From Gnetum montanum (Eukaryota; Streptophyta; Gnetopsida; Gnetales; Gnetaceae): 56,026 nucleotides of DNA. The notes beneath the pieces are model-generated. The model was not told the DNA's origin. It did no database searches and worked only from the letters and a program-made list of their open reading frames with translations. Position numbers and translations under genes: made by a program. The first letter of the stretch is position 1, and every line of letters starts with the position of its first letter. Of this stretch, positions 1 through 10,808 are shown piece after piece. The DNA is taken from the NCBI GenBank assembly GCA_015680685.1, contig MNCI01014694.1, positions 1,475,797 through 1,531,822 of the forward strand. The letters are read 5' to 3'.

Positions 1-192
1 ATATCACATATGCGATATTGTAGGGAAGATGCGATATCGCGGTGGACGCGATATCGCGGCCTATGCAAATCGCGTCTCATCACATACCATTTTGGCTCAT
101 NTAGATTGCGATATCACGTATGCGATATCGTAGGGAAGATGCGATATCGCGGTGGACGCAATATCGCGGCCTATGCAAATCGCGTCTCATCA
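1..192 (-). mobile_element. Edge of an Athila-like LTR with GATATCGC palindrome array
   Basis: Read on the minus strand, the segment begins at 192 with TGATGAG, the same 7-bp terminus seen in the LTRs of elements A, C and D below. It then runs into GATATC-core palindromes (GCGATATCGC and near copies) with plus-strand starts at about 14, 33, 50, 110, 124, 143 and 160. The 1-100 block is repeated almost exactly at 111-210 around a single N at 101, so part of the array may be an assembly duplication. Its U3 differs from the 5' LTR of element A (5159-6009), so it probably belongs to a different element extending left of the window. The internal part of that element is not visible. Confidence 0.6.
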
Positions 193-275
193 CATACCAT
201 TTTGGCTCATTGGGCATTTGTTCAGTTATTGCTCTAGCAAAGAGGAGTTCATTAGGAATGTATCAGATATGGACN

Positions 276-1430
276 ACATGGCACTATAATTTGTGTGCAT
301 AGACAACTTGTATTTAAGCACATAATGCCTAAAATTATCTAGAGCAAACACCACTACCATCAATTCTTTCTTTGTAGTGGTGTAGTTCAATTGTGCACCT
401 ACAATGCTTCGACTAGTGTAGTGAATGTAATATGGACATTTTTTGTCATTTAACTGCATTAGCACCACTCTTAAGGCATAATTTGATGCATCTGTTATGA
501 TATGAAATGGTCTAGACCAATCAAGTGCTTGTAGAATTGGAGTTTCCATGAACTTTTCTTTCAGTTGCTAGAATGCTTTTTCACATTCTAGGGTCTAGAT
601 AAAAGGAGCATCTTTCTTTGTTAGCTTGACCAACAGGTTTGCAATCTTAGAGAAATTCTTTATGAATTGTTGGTAGTAGCCAGTATATCCAAAGAATGAT
701 CGAACATCTTTAATTGTTTTTGGCTAGCAGGTTATTCCTTGGATGACCGTTATTTTTTTAGGATCTACCTTGATTCCTACTTGTGATATTTTATGCCTAG
801 TACAATGTCGTCCTAGACCATGAGATGACTCTTCTACTAATTGAGCCACAAGTTAGTTTCAACACACCATTTCAACACTTGCTCAAGGTGGTCTAGGGCT
901 TGCTCAAATGTAGCTCTATAGGTGGAGAATTCATCTATGAAGACTTCTATACCACTACTGATCTGCTATTGAAAGATGCTTAGGACCAGGCATTGAAATG
1001 TGGTAGGAGCATTGCATAGATCAAATGACATCTTACGATATGCAAAAGTTCCCTAGGGACTTGTGAATGTTTTCTTTGCTTAGTCTTTTATTGCAATTTG
1101 GATTTGGTTATAGCCACTATAACCATCTGGGAAGCTGTAGTAGTAATGCCCTGATATTGTGTTGAGCACTTAGTTCACAAATGGTAACAGAAAGTGATCC
1201 TTGAAAGTTGCCACATTCAGTAGCCTGAAATCAATGCAGACCCACCACTTACCATATTTATTCAGTATAATTACAAGTGGACTAATCCACTCACTATCCG
1301 TAATGGAATAGATAAACCCCACCGTGAGGAGTTGCTCGATTTCCTCAACGATTTGCTTCAATTTGGGGTTTAGTCACCTTTGTGGCTTTCATTTTGGCTT
1401 CATGGCTAGGTTAGTGTAGATGTGATGCTG
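276..1430 (-). pseudogene. pol: Element A reverse transcriptase and RNase H remnant
   Basis: Would copy element RNA into DNA. On the minus strand the region at 1361-1170 reads as the start of a gypsy RT core (EWISPLVIILNKYGKWWVCI, then DFRLLN). Lower down are DGYSGYNQI near 1115-1090 and a catalytic box read as FIDEF near 945, in place of the family's usual F-x-D-D-F. RNase H follows at about 549-276, with readable pieces such as LDHFI near 525. Several stops and frame changes interrupt it. The copy cannot encode an active enzyme. Assignment to Ty3/gypsy is secure from motif order (protease, RT, RNase H). Confidence 0.85.
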
Positions 1431-1859
1431 GCATATCCTTAGATCAATCCCTATGAGTTTAGGATATGACCAAGCAAAAGCTATTGACCACATTTTAACT
1501 ACCTTCAAAAACATCTCTTTCTATTCTGGAGCAAGACTTGCATTGATTATAATTAGCTTCTTATTTCTTAAAAATACATATTTCATTCTAGTAGGTAATG
1601 TTTTCAGTTTAAGGGTTTGTTGTTTGAAGTTCTTAGGAATTTCCAACTCTTTCTAATAGGTATCATCATTTGTATCATCAGAGAGTTGGTGATGAACTTG
1701 CTCAAGTTTATCTATGCTCGTGACATATTCACATGTTAGGATCTCAGCTAGTTCCATGCAAAGTATGTTGCTTTTTGAATTAGCGGTCAGCCATTGGGTG
1801 CCCTCCTATTTTGTGGCTACTGCATACAGGCACCTTTGAATTTCTATTTCTAGTGCATA

Positions 1860-2489
1860 CTACTTGCATGTAGAGATAGATGCTTGCTTGATGGCCCAAA
1901 GTTTTTGCACACAATTGCACCCTGTATTGCTATACATGATGCATGGAACTCTCTTCTTCTTGATTTTTCCAAATATATTTTCTTTAGATATCTCTAGGGA
2001 AAGATCTTTGATGCCCATTCTTGCATCAATGGTGCTTAGCCATGTTCTTCCCATGATGATTGGGAAGTCCCCTTTGCAGTTCTCCACTTTGATTACCAAG
2101 AAGTTGGCAAGATAAGACCACTCACAGATAGTGGTCACAGTGTCTTCTACTAGTCCTAATGGAACAATGATGGATTGATATGCCAATTCCAATCTAATGT
2201 TGCTCTTCTTAAGAGGAGGTAGGCTCTAGGCAATGTACATCTCATGAGAAATCAAATTAACATTGGAACCTAAATCGAGAAGAGCCTTGCATAGTTTGTT
2301 CCCAGTAATTTGCAAATAAATTAGAGAACTTTTAGGATTAGCTAATTTCTTGGGAAGGTTTCCTAGATGGATCCAATCAGACACAGTGTGAGTAAGCATT
2401 ACAATATGAATCCTTGGCAAAGTTTGGTTTGAAGGAGGCTTAAAGGAATTGGATATGGAGGAAGAGGCAGGAGTAGGGTTGTCAACCAT
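1860..2489 (-). pseudogene. Element A aspartic protease region
   Basis: Retroviral-type aspartic protease that would cleave the Gag-Pol polyprotein. The active-site strand is visible as KALLDLGSNVNLIS near 2300-2255 (D-L-G with hydrophobic flanks, as in Athila/gypsy proteases). The later conserved strand PIIMGRTWLSTIDARM lies near 2065-2015. Two open stretches (2489-2226 and 2192-1860) are separated by one TAG codon (2223-2225). It lies between gag (upstream) and RT (downstream), the expected gypsy order. The proline/serine-rich stretch just upstream is probably the gag-protease linker. Confidence 0.8.
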
Positions 2490-4998
2490 AGGTGTAGGTG
2501 AAGGCTTAGGTGGACTACAAGGTCAAAAGAAAGGTCTTTTATTTGATCAAGTATTTGACCCCTTTGATTGATGATTAGGTTGCAAATTAACAACCCTCGT
2601 AGCATTGCATTGTTGTGATTGAGCTAGCAGTTCACCCTACATAGGAGGAGCAGGTGCTAGTTGTGCAACTAGAGGAGTGTGTGCATGGATTGGAGGAGGA
2701 TAAGGATAGGAGGTGGCCTCACTTCTTTCATGTGGAGAAGGAGTTTTATAGTAATTAGAAGGGTGGTAGTAAGAATGAATATTAGAAACATGACTGGAAC
2801 AATCACATGGAGACATGGGTTGCTAAACATGGTAACCATATGGATTAGGCTATCGACAACGGTATTGTTGCCTTGGTAATGCAAGAACCCATGATTGTGG
2901 TTGCTACCATTATTGGTACTATTCATACAATTGCAGTGGAGCTTTGCTTGGATAATATGGTTGTTGCTGGTGGAATTGCCTAAAATTACCTTGAAAATAA
3001 GGCAACCTTCTAGATGTTTGCCTTTGTGTAAGTCAAGGATGTAAGGCATACACCCCAAAGTCCTAAATATGTGACACAATGGGGCAACATCCCTTAGGAT
3101 GTTCATACTGGTAGACATCACATCCATGATCATCATCTGATTCATTGTTTGCAACCTCTTCTATTATAGCAATTTTCCCTTACCTTTGTAATATGCACGT
3201 TCAGCTTCTTTGCACGNAAATTTTCCCTTACCTTTGTAATATGCACGTTCAGCTTCTTTGCACGTCCTACGCTCATGCTCACTACTTTGTTCCTGGGACT
3301 CTTTAGCAATTTTGAGGATAGCTTGAAATTGGCTATCCATGGAGTCTCTTAACTGATCAACCTTGGCTATAAGTTTAGATTAGACTTGTTGAAGTGGTGA
3401 GGCTTTCATATGCATCCCCTCATCAAATATGGATTTTTCCTCACTGTTGCAGAATCAAACCTCCCTCTTGCGGATGGAAGGATCATGGTTGTACTCCTCT
3501 GTGCTTTCTCTTTTCTTAGTTCATCCTCCTCTTTGGTGACCTGCTCTATGAACCTTTGTACATGATGGGTAGTTAGTTTTGACAATCACCCTTGGGCATA
3601 TACACCAAGGGTTTTCCTTGTTTCATTACAAAGCCCACCTACAATGTGGTGGAGTTGAGCTAATTGAGAATAACCATGGCTAGTGTATTTGTGCATCAAG
3701 GCATAGTATCGACTAATGGAAACATCTAAGGGTTTGTGTGCTCCTTGTTTCCACCCTTGAATTTACTTCTTTAAGTTGGAAACTTTGGAGTATGTTTGAT
3801 ACTTATCATTGAACATTTCAAGCATGGTACTCAATTGTCTGATAGATTCTGGTTCTAAGGACTAACACCAATGCTCTACTTCTTTGATGAATGTCCTAGG
3901 AAATAGCTTCAGTTTCTGCCACTCATTCTCTATGTTTTGCAAGGCACATGCATCTTGAAGAGCTTGAAGATGATTTTGCATATTAGAGTTATATCCTCTT
4001 TCAAATCGAGGAATATAGTTCATGTCTAACTATTTGATCCAACTATCTTTCACATGCCTTGTTGGAATTTTGATTTCCTCTACAATGTTAAGCATACTTC
4101 AGGTAGCAAATAGAGGCTCATCGAGGCCTTGATCATGGTGCCTACGATGCCCTCTACTACCCCTTTGTTCATGGTGATGTGATTCTTTTGAACATCTACA
4201 TCCTTGATCTTGCTTGTCTCGACGGTCCCTTTAGTTATTTTGGGCCCTTAGGTTATTTCATTCATTTTGATCACCTCCATCACATTCTCATCTTATGCGG
4301 TCACAATTGAAGCTAGAAGAAGAAGAAGAAGAAGAAGATGACGAAGGGGAAGAGGAAGGAGAACCAGCACCATCACGATGCCTACTACTGCCTCTTCGAT
4401 GATCACGACCATGATCACGATCATGCTTTTTGTCGACACCCTTGTCTTGACTTGCCCCTTTGGATCTTGCTTTGTCATTAGATCCCTTATTACTAGAATC
4501 AGGATTGTGAACTATGGAGTGCAAATTTTGGTTTTGACCTTCATCACTAAAGTTAAAGAGTGGAGTGTCACTGAGTGAAAGATCCCTAGAGAAGGGTTCC
4601 CCACTAGCTTGTTGGTACAACAGGAATGGAAAATCATTAAGTCCTTTTTCCTTCAAAAGTTCATAGCGCTGCTCTAATTGCCAATCTTGTAGGTGTTGTG
4701 CTTTAGTGGGATGATAATCCCTAGCATTGACATCTTCCACAATATATTCCTCATGGTGGTCCTGAAGACCACATCATGTAAACATTTGATAAAGCATTGT
4801 AGGCACAACATGATCTGGCAGCAACATAATGTTTCGCTCCATGTCATGCCAATGTAGCTATTCATCTTGGTGTAAGATGAAGGTGAAGTTCGGAACATAC
4901 TCATTAGGATGACTATATGTAATTTGGTATTGCTAAGGCTTTGATGGATGAGCGTTATCAAGCTTGAACAAAGAAGTGTTCCTGTGAGAAGAAGACAT
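2490..4998 (-). pseudogene. gag: Element A gag remnant
   Basis: Capsid-type structural protein of the element. The start is taken at the ATG at 4998 (MSSSHRNTS...), about 160 bp inside the 5' LTR. Open pieces include 4740-4288, which ends in an Arg/Asp/His-rich tract and a poly-Ser run. Between about 4050 and 3500 lies a Retrotrans_gag-like core with motifs such as YYALMHKYTSHGYSQ and AHKPLDVSISRYYA. A degenerate zinc-knuckle-like CDVYQYEHPKGCC is near 3140-3100, followed by a Tyr/Pro/Gln-rich tail. Numerous TAG/TAA stops interrupt it. An exact 46-bp duplication across the N at 3217 adds an artificial insertion. Confidence 0.8.
4313..4345. repeat. GAA/TTC microsatellite inside gag
   Basis: A run of GAA triplets on the plus strand that reads as a poly-serine tract on the minus strand, within the element A gag reading frame. 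It is followed by a second serine-rich block. Simple-sequence expansion inside a low-complexity part of Gag; no separate function is implied. Confidence 0.8.
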
Positions 4999-5139
4999 TA
5001 TCGATTAGCGAAATGAAAATCATAGTGTGCTATGAGAATTTACTGTAGTAATTATGAAATAAGATATGACTCTAGGTTTGTTCCAATGATTTAAATACTT
5101 TTCATTGGGTCCTAGATAGCACTCAAAACAACAAAAAGT

Positions 5140-5157
5140 TTCCCAACAATGATGCCA
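5140..5157 (-). other. Element A primer-binding site (tRNA-Asp-like)
   Basis: Immediately inside the LTR the minus strand reads TGGCATCATTGTTGGGAA. This is close to the complement of the 3' end of plant tRNA-Asp, the primer known for Athila elements. The differences are mostly C/T and G/A changes. Confidence 0.65.
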
Positions 5158-5158
5158 A

Positions 5159-6009
5159 TGATGAGTAGTGAGGTACCTCTATGCCCAACCATACGAATCA
5201 CTAAGGCATTATGCATGATCTGATTGAATTTTGTGGACCTATAGTTATCTCATACACTAGTTCCTCTAGGAAGTGAAATGGAATCAAGAACATTAATTGA
5301 CTTTTCAACTACACTTATAAGGCTCAAGGGTATGGTTTAATTGTAATTAAGATATATGATTTTTTATCGTTTTTATATTGTATAGATATAATTGCCTAAA
5401 CAAGAATAAGGGTAAAGTAGATTGAAAACTAATGTTTATTGTCTATCTAGCCTAACACAAGTAACTGTCCCACTTTCTTGAACACATCCTGAACGCATAT
5501 AGCACTGTTGGGCTACCAAATGTTAAGCATTATTGGGTTACCAAGTACTACATGAATGCTCGAAGTGCTCGTCCTCATGTTTATTAATTGCTGGAATTAA
5601 ATCACTTAATTGAAATGCATTAAAATAAAGAGCAAGAAAGTAAAATGTAATGCAATAAAGAAAATATTAAGTTATTCTCAATGCTACAAGGATTGCCAAA
5701 AGAGTTTGTTTTATTCCCATCACACTGTTGCGCTTAGGTACATCAGTGCTTGAACAAAGAACCGTACACACTTTGGACTCCTTTTGCAGGCACTTAGAAA
5801 ATATTCTAACTTTGAGGGAAATAAATTGCAAGAGCTTCGCTGCCTTGCTTGAAAACTAAAAACTAAAACTATTCAAAACTAACTCAAAATGGGAGCCCAA
5901 ACATGGTATTTATAAACTTGGGGAATATACCCTAACATTAGATATGTGAAGTTGGGGCCCCTACGTCACATACCTAGCATCCTAGTTGATACAAAATGGT
6001 GATTCATCA
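5159..6009 (-). repeat. Element A 5' LTR (about 851 bp)
   Basis: Bounded on the plus strand by TGATGAGTAG at 5159 and ATTCATCA at 6009, i.e. TGATGAAT...CTCATCA on the minus strand, matching LTR ends of the other elements here. A TATA-like TTTATAAATACC (minus strand) lies near 5930, only about 80 bp from the LTR start. U3 is therefore very short and R-U5 very long. No GATATC array is seen in this LTR. Confidence 0.8.
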
Positions 6010-7205
6010 TTGTGAAAGAGTGTTGCTTGAATGCATGGGTCTTTTCCAAGGCAGTAGGAGAGGAATCAACTAAAGAATATCCATTTTGAACTTTGATGCT
6101 TGAGATTGGAGTTGGAAATGAATGAGGTAGAAGATCTGCAATTTCTCCATCATTGCAAGATGACAGTTATTAGAATAGTCAATCCTTTGAAAGATGACAT
6201 TGCATCTACGTTTCTAGATATAATATAAAATAATAGGCTTAATAACTTTCCACAAAAAATTAAAATTAGCAGAAGTGGTGGCCAAAAGGCTAAATATAAC
6301 ATCATCTTGAGATAGCTTGCATGATGGAATTACTTTGAAAGCCCATGTCCACATGTGTTGTGCGAAGGGGCAATGCCAAAACACATGAACAAAATCCTCT
6401 TTTCCACCATAAAGAGGGCAATTAGGACTATGAATACTAAGATGTTCAAGATGTTTGCCAATTGGTAGACCTTGGTGGAGGAGACACCAGAGGAACTACT
6501 TAATTTTAGGGAGGGTCGATACTTTCCAAATACATTGGAAGAGGGGGATCTAGAATTGTTCTGACTCTTGTTTATGCCAATATTTATTACATCATTGAAG
6601 GATATTGGATAAGTCATGCAAAAGGTAAAAGGGAACATATGGCTTGTAAAGTAGAAGTTTCAACCCATTAATCCATTGAAGGCCATGAAAAGTGCTTTGC
6701 ACTGAAATGTCTAGCTGCATATGGCAATGGATAAAGGTGTAGACCCAAGCCAAGCAATGGTGCATTGCTTCAAAGTTTTTGTACAAATTATTAAACTCAG
6801 CCCTCAAAATCCATTGATCGGCCAATCAAAGATAATTTAGAGAAATAACACCCTTCCAATACCAAGAGGTAGCAACCTTAGCATTTGTAAGGGCAAGGGA
6901 AGTAGTTGACAAAGGTAACCACTAGGGACATAACTTAGAGAGGAGAGTAGGGTTGATCTTGATATTAGTCCAATCAATATAATAGTGTAGAGCTTGCCAT
7001 GCCCTCCAAATGCTTTTGAAAACATGAGATCTAGGAATAATGATAGTTTTCGGNATGCTGAACCAACCACTTAGCAACTAAGGTAATCCCCTACTTAAAA
7101 GAGTTCAAAAGACCTAAGCTGACTTTATTCTTAGGGAGAGTAACAATATTCTAGGAGAGATGATGGAAGCCTTTTTGAGAATCTTTAGAGGATCACATGA
7201 AGTCA
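6010..7205 (-). pseudogene. LINE ORF2 C-terminal part with RT zinc-binding domain
   Basis: The minus strand around 6520-6320 reads as the zf-RVT domain of plant LINEs: a Leu/Trp-rich stretch with GLPIGKHLEHL, then CPLYGGKEDFVHVFWHCPF. That is the C...C...H.C zinc-binding arrangement, followed by a Trp-rich helix. Downstream (6300-6010) the expected ILYYIQKRRCNVIFQ-type segment is readable before the break at element A. Frames change several times, so only motif pieces survive. Confidence 0.75.
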
Positions 7206-8910
7206 TGAAATAATCATTTAAGCTTCTGGTAAGCAACTTGGGAGGGGGCCCAACACAAAGAGTAATACACATGGGTAGACACACATATGAAATTACATAC
7301 GAGGTACTTATCCACTAGAGTGAGAGGTTTAGTCTTCCATTTATCAAGTTTCTTTTGAATCTGATAAATAACCTGCTTCCAAAGAATAGAGGTTGAACCT
7401 CTAAAATGGAAGGAAATTCCCATAATCTTGATGATGTTTTGATCCTGAAGCAGCTTCCAATTATAATTGGTCACATGACTGTAATTACTGGTAAAGCTAT
7501 AAACAAAGGATTTGTTCCAATTAATAGTGGAGCCTAAGAGTGAGCAATATTGCTCCACCCTAGATAAGAGTTGGTGCAAATTAGCCATAGTGTTTTGAAC
7601 AAGAAAAAATGAGTCATTGGCAAAATGCATGTTAAGAAGTTGTTGTTAAGGTGAAGAGAGGTGGACTCTAGTGAGAACTTTATTTTGAATATCATGGTTT
7701 ATCTAATGATAGAGAAAGTCAGCTACAAGGATGAATAGGTAAGGGGAAGAGGACATCCTTGCTGCATTGACCTGTGGATAGGAATGGGAGAGGTGATGCT
7801 AAAGGTAGTGGATATTCTTGTAGTAACATCTAAGAATAAGCATTTCACCATATGTAGTGGATAGTCATGGTCTATAGAATAAGTCCCACTTTATGTTGTC
7901 ATAGGCCTTAGCATAGTCAAGCTTCATTAGAAGAATATCTTGATCATCATCCTCCACTCACATAAGACCTTTCCATGCCACAATCACATTGTTTAAAATG
8001 TATCTACCAAGAAAAAATCCTATTTGGTAGGGAGATATAATTTGGCCAAGAATTTTTTTAGTCATAAGGCTAAGCACTTGGCCCAAATTTTATACATCAT
8101 GTTGAGAAGAGTTATGGGATGCCAATTGGAGATACAAGTAGGATCATCAGACTTAATAAGGAGATGAATAATCCCTTGATTTAGATTGGGCCCAAGGGAA
8201 CTANGAAGGAGATGAATAATCCCTTGATTTAGATTGGGCCCAAGGGAACTAGTAATGATAGCCTCTATAATGACATGGAGAAGATCATTCCCCACCAAAT
8301 CCCAATGAGTTTGAAAAAATGCAATGGGAAAACCATCATAACTCAGAGCCTTCCCATGACTTAACTTAGAACAAGCTACCTGAAGCTCCTCCTTAGTGAT
8401 ATCAGGTTCGAGACTTTGCAACATAGTAGAATTGATAAGGTAATTGAGGGTAGTAGCCTCAAATGATGAAAGGTCCAAAGGGGTAGCTGCAAAAAGGATT
8501 TCATAATGGTTCTTAAGAAATGAGAGGATACTATTTTGGTTAGTGATGGTGGTGCCATCACTAAAGATTTTGTCTAAAGAAAGTGAAAGAGAAGAGCTAT
8601 TTAGATACTTGAAAAATTCCTTACAGTATTCATCTTGAATATTTAACCAAGTGAATCTACTTTTAGTTAAGGCTCTTTGTGCTCTATACACTTCCCATTG
8701 TTGGAAGGTTAACTAGGCTCTAGCTAACTCCTTGTGAACTAGAGTGTTGAAAGGATCTTGAGCTAATCTATCAGTTAGATGTTTAATAGTAAGATGAATG
8801 TTATTGTATTCATGTTTGGCCCAAGTAGCCACTACCTTAATGTATGAACAAGTAGAGTTCCGCACTTCACAAGAAGCATGATGCCACCATCGAATCCAAG
8901 GCACCTGATT
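7206..8910 (-). pseudogene. LINE ORF2 reverse transcriptase domain
   Basis: The open stretch 8691-8062 carries the N-terminal RT region: helix-rich segment, then SHGKALSYDGFPIAFFQTHW (the plant LINE G-x-DGF box) and a NWHPITLLN motif. The stretch 7630-7214 begins MHFANDSFFLV, the catalytic F-A-D-D box with the first Asp changed to Asn. That change should abolish polymerisation. QGIIHLL appears twice because of the 46-bp artefact at the N at 8204. The region between 8062 and 7630 contains several stops. Confidence 0.85.
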
Positions 8911-9759
8911 TAAGGGCCTAGGTTCAGCATTCCAAAGGTCAGAGAGAAAAATTTAGGCAGAAGGGGAAGAGAAAAAATTATTATATGGTCGGAAAAGATG
9001 AAATTTATGTTTATGATTGTTGCCATGAATTTGGATAGATATAGAGATGGGAAGATGGTCTAATAAGGTGGTGTGTTGATGAACTGTAGTAGTGGAGAAG
9101 GCTTGCCAGAAAGAGAGGTGTAAAAATAGAACCTATCTAACCTACTGTAGATGTAAGCTTGTCCCAGACAAAGATTACTCCAAGTAAATCTATGGAGGGG
9201 ATTGCTAGCAAAGGCATTCACCCCCATCAGAAAGGTAGAACTTTTTCATAAAGGCAAACCATGTTTGATACTCAAAATTTGGTAGTTGAAAAAACACATC
9301 CCTGAGCTTATCATGAGGGAATTCTATCATATTAAAATCTCCTCCAAATATCCAAGGCACTGAGGGAAGAGATGTAGCTAGTTCCTGGCATAGAAGAGCA
9401 TGTTCTATAGAATCATTAGGGGCATAAATTGAGTAGATGTCAAAAGGGCCATGTAAGGAGGAGAAGGTAGCCCAAGAAACTCTATGACCAAAATTGAAAC
9501 CACTTTGAATGATTTTATCTTTTCAATAAGTTAAGAGGATAATGGTAGCTTCCCCGTTTTGACTCATGTGAGATGTTGCAAAAATTGATGAGTGAGGAAG
9601 AAACCAATGGACTAAAAGAGATAAATGATTTGTCAAAATCTTAATTACTTAAAAGAGAACAAAATCAAAAGCAATATTAAGACTGGAAAGAAAGTTTCCT
9701 ACATGCTTTTGTTAAATCCTATTAGTAAGGCCTCAAACATTCCATGATAGGAGGTTCAT
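8911..9759 (-). pseudogene. LINE ORF2 endonuclease domain
   Basis: Apurinic-type endonuclease that nicks target DNA. ORF2 starts at the ATG at 9759 with MNLLSWNV, then a TGA where Arg is expected (SWNVRGL in the family; CGA to TGA), then GLTN. Further down are ATFSSLHGPFDIYSIYAPND near 9465-9405 and FGGDFNMIEFP near 9345-9310, matching the family's catalytic GDFN box. Multiple stops follow. The start codon overlaps the ORF1 stop by ATGA. Confidence 0.8.
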
Positions 9760-10808
9760 GGGAAAGCAGAGGGCATGTCGAATGAGAGGTCAACAGAAGG
9801 CTCGGAAGTTGAAGTATTAATTTCCATTGTTTGTGAAAGGTGGGCAAAGGAGTTTTTGGTAGAGACAGGGGCTATAGAAGTGTTTAGTGGAGAGAAAGTG
9901 GAGGATGGAGTTGTAAGGAATGAAGCTTTGACTTGTTTTGTTTTATTGCCTGTCACAAACTCTTCACCCAAGATGGAGCCCTTGAATGACTTGGACAAGA
10001 TGACATGTGTTGAGGTGTGTGTATCTGATTGTGGCATTTATATCTTGGAGGGGCTAGATAAAGAGGACTTTGGAGTTGTTTGGGAAGAGGATCTGAACCT
10101 AAAAGATTCTAAGGATGGGTGGGATTGTGTGTCTAGGGAATAGGTTTTTTGGGGTGCTACGAATTGTTTCTTCTTAGCTAAGAAGGAACACACTGAGATA
10201 TGATACTCGACCCTATGATAGTAGCTACATGAGTTTGGAAGATAATCAATTCAACTGTGAGGGTTAATGAGGTTTTCCTAAGAGCTATATTGAGTTCAAT
10301 ACAATAACGACAAATTTGAGTTTCATTGATCATAGTGCTATGATCAGAAATAATAAGACCAAGGGTTTTCACAATGTCTCTTTCTACAAATGAAAAAATA
10401 AGTAGAAGATTTGGCAATCCCACATAACATGGAATTGTGTTAAAGGTCAAGTTATTAACATTAAAGTCAAATCTCTAGGTGCACACAATGAGAGTTGCAT
10501 TCTGCGTTGGGAAAAGTTTTAGAGAGAGAGCCTTCTTGACTTGAGAGGCCTTAGATAGTTCCACTAGAATCAAGTTTTGGATGTAGTAATGGGCATGGGA
10601 AACTTGAATGCCCTGGGGCTAAAGGAGATTGGATTTGCGTGTTGATACTTAGAGACCTCAGTAGAAACCCCACTATTTGAAGAAAAATAAAGCGCATTGC
10701 AAAATCTTTGGAAACCACATCAAAAATATCATTTGGAAGAAGAAAGTCAATTTTAGATAAGTTGGAGGAACTTCCCTCATAGGGAGTAGAATCAGAAAAA
10801 TTTGCCAT
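9756..10808 (-). pseudogene. LINE ORF1 (DUF4283-like nucleic-acid-binding protein)
   Basis: Start taken at the ATG at 10808 (MANFSDSTPYEG). The segment 10450-10178 contains PCYVGLPNLLLIFSFVERDI, resembling the pattern W-v-x-LPNLPL-x-x-W of plant LINE ORF1/DUF4283 proteins. A low-complexity Ser/Thr-rich C-terminal part (10037-9756) ends at the TGA overlapping the ORF2 start. At least one frameshift and some stops separate the N-terminal, middle and C-terminal pieces. The family assignment is from pattern only. Confidence 0.6.

Larger units (their letters stand above)
276..6009 (-). mobile_element. Element A: decayed Athila-like Ty3/gypsy retrotransposon
   Basis: Order in element direction (right to left): 5' LTR 5159-6009, tRNA-Asp-like primer-binding site, gag from 4998, aspartic protease, reverse transcriptase, RNase H. 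It is cut short within RNase H at the N at 275. Integrase and the matching 3' LTR are not in the window. Many in-frame stops are TAG or TGA that fit C-to-T or G-to-A decay of CAG/CGA/TGG codons, so the copy is dead and old. Its right LTR end joins LINE ORF2 sequence at 6010, meaning A inserted into that LINE. The target-site duplication cannot be tested because the other end is missing. Confidence 0.85.
6010..10808 (-). mobile_element. Decayed plant L1-type LINE, interrupted by element A
   Basis: Reading right to left: ORF1 (10808-9756), then ORF2 with endonuclease (from 9759), reverse transcriptase and a C-terminal zinc-binding domain. It is cut at 6010 where the LTR of element A begins. ORF1 stop and ORF2 start overlap as ATGA at 9756-9759. 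Stops and frameshifts are common. The 3' end with poly(A) is not visible; it should lie left of the window beyond element A. An artificial 46-bp duplication occurs around the N at 8204, and another N is at 7054. Confidence 0.85.

Noticed and set aside
193-275. 3' LTR of element A directly left of its RNase H
   Set aside because: The U3 sequence differs from the A 5' LTR, the polypurine tract is absent, and an N lies between.
8140-8252. Duplicated LGPNLNQGIIHLL peptide in the LINE RT as a real internal repeat
   Set aside because: The duplication flanks a single N with the same 46-bp overlap seen at two other Ns; treated as an assembly artefact.
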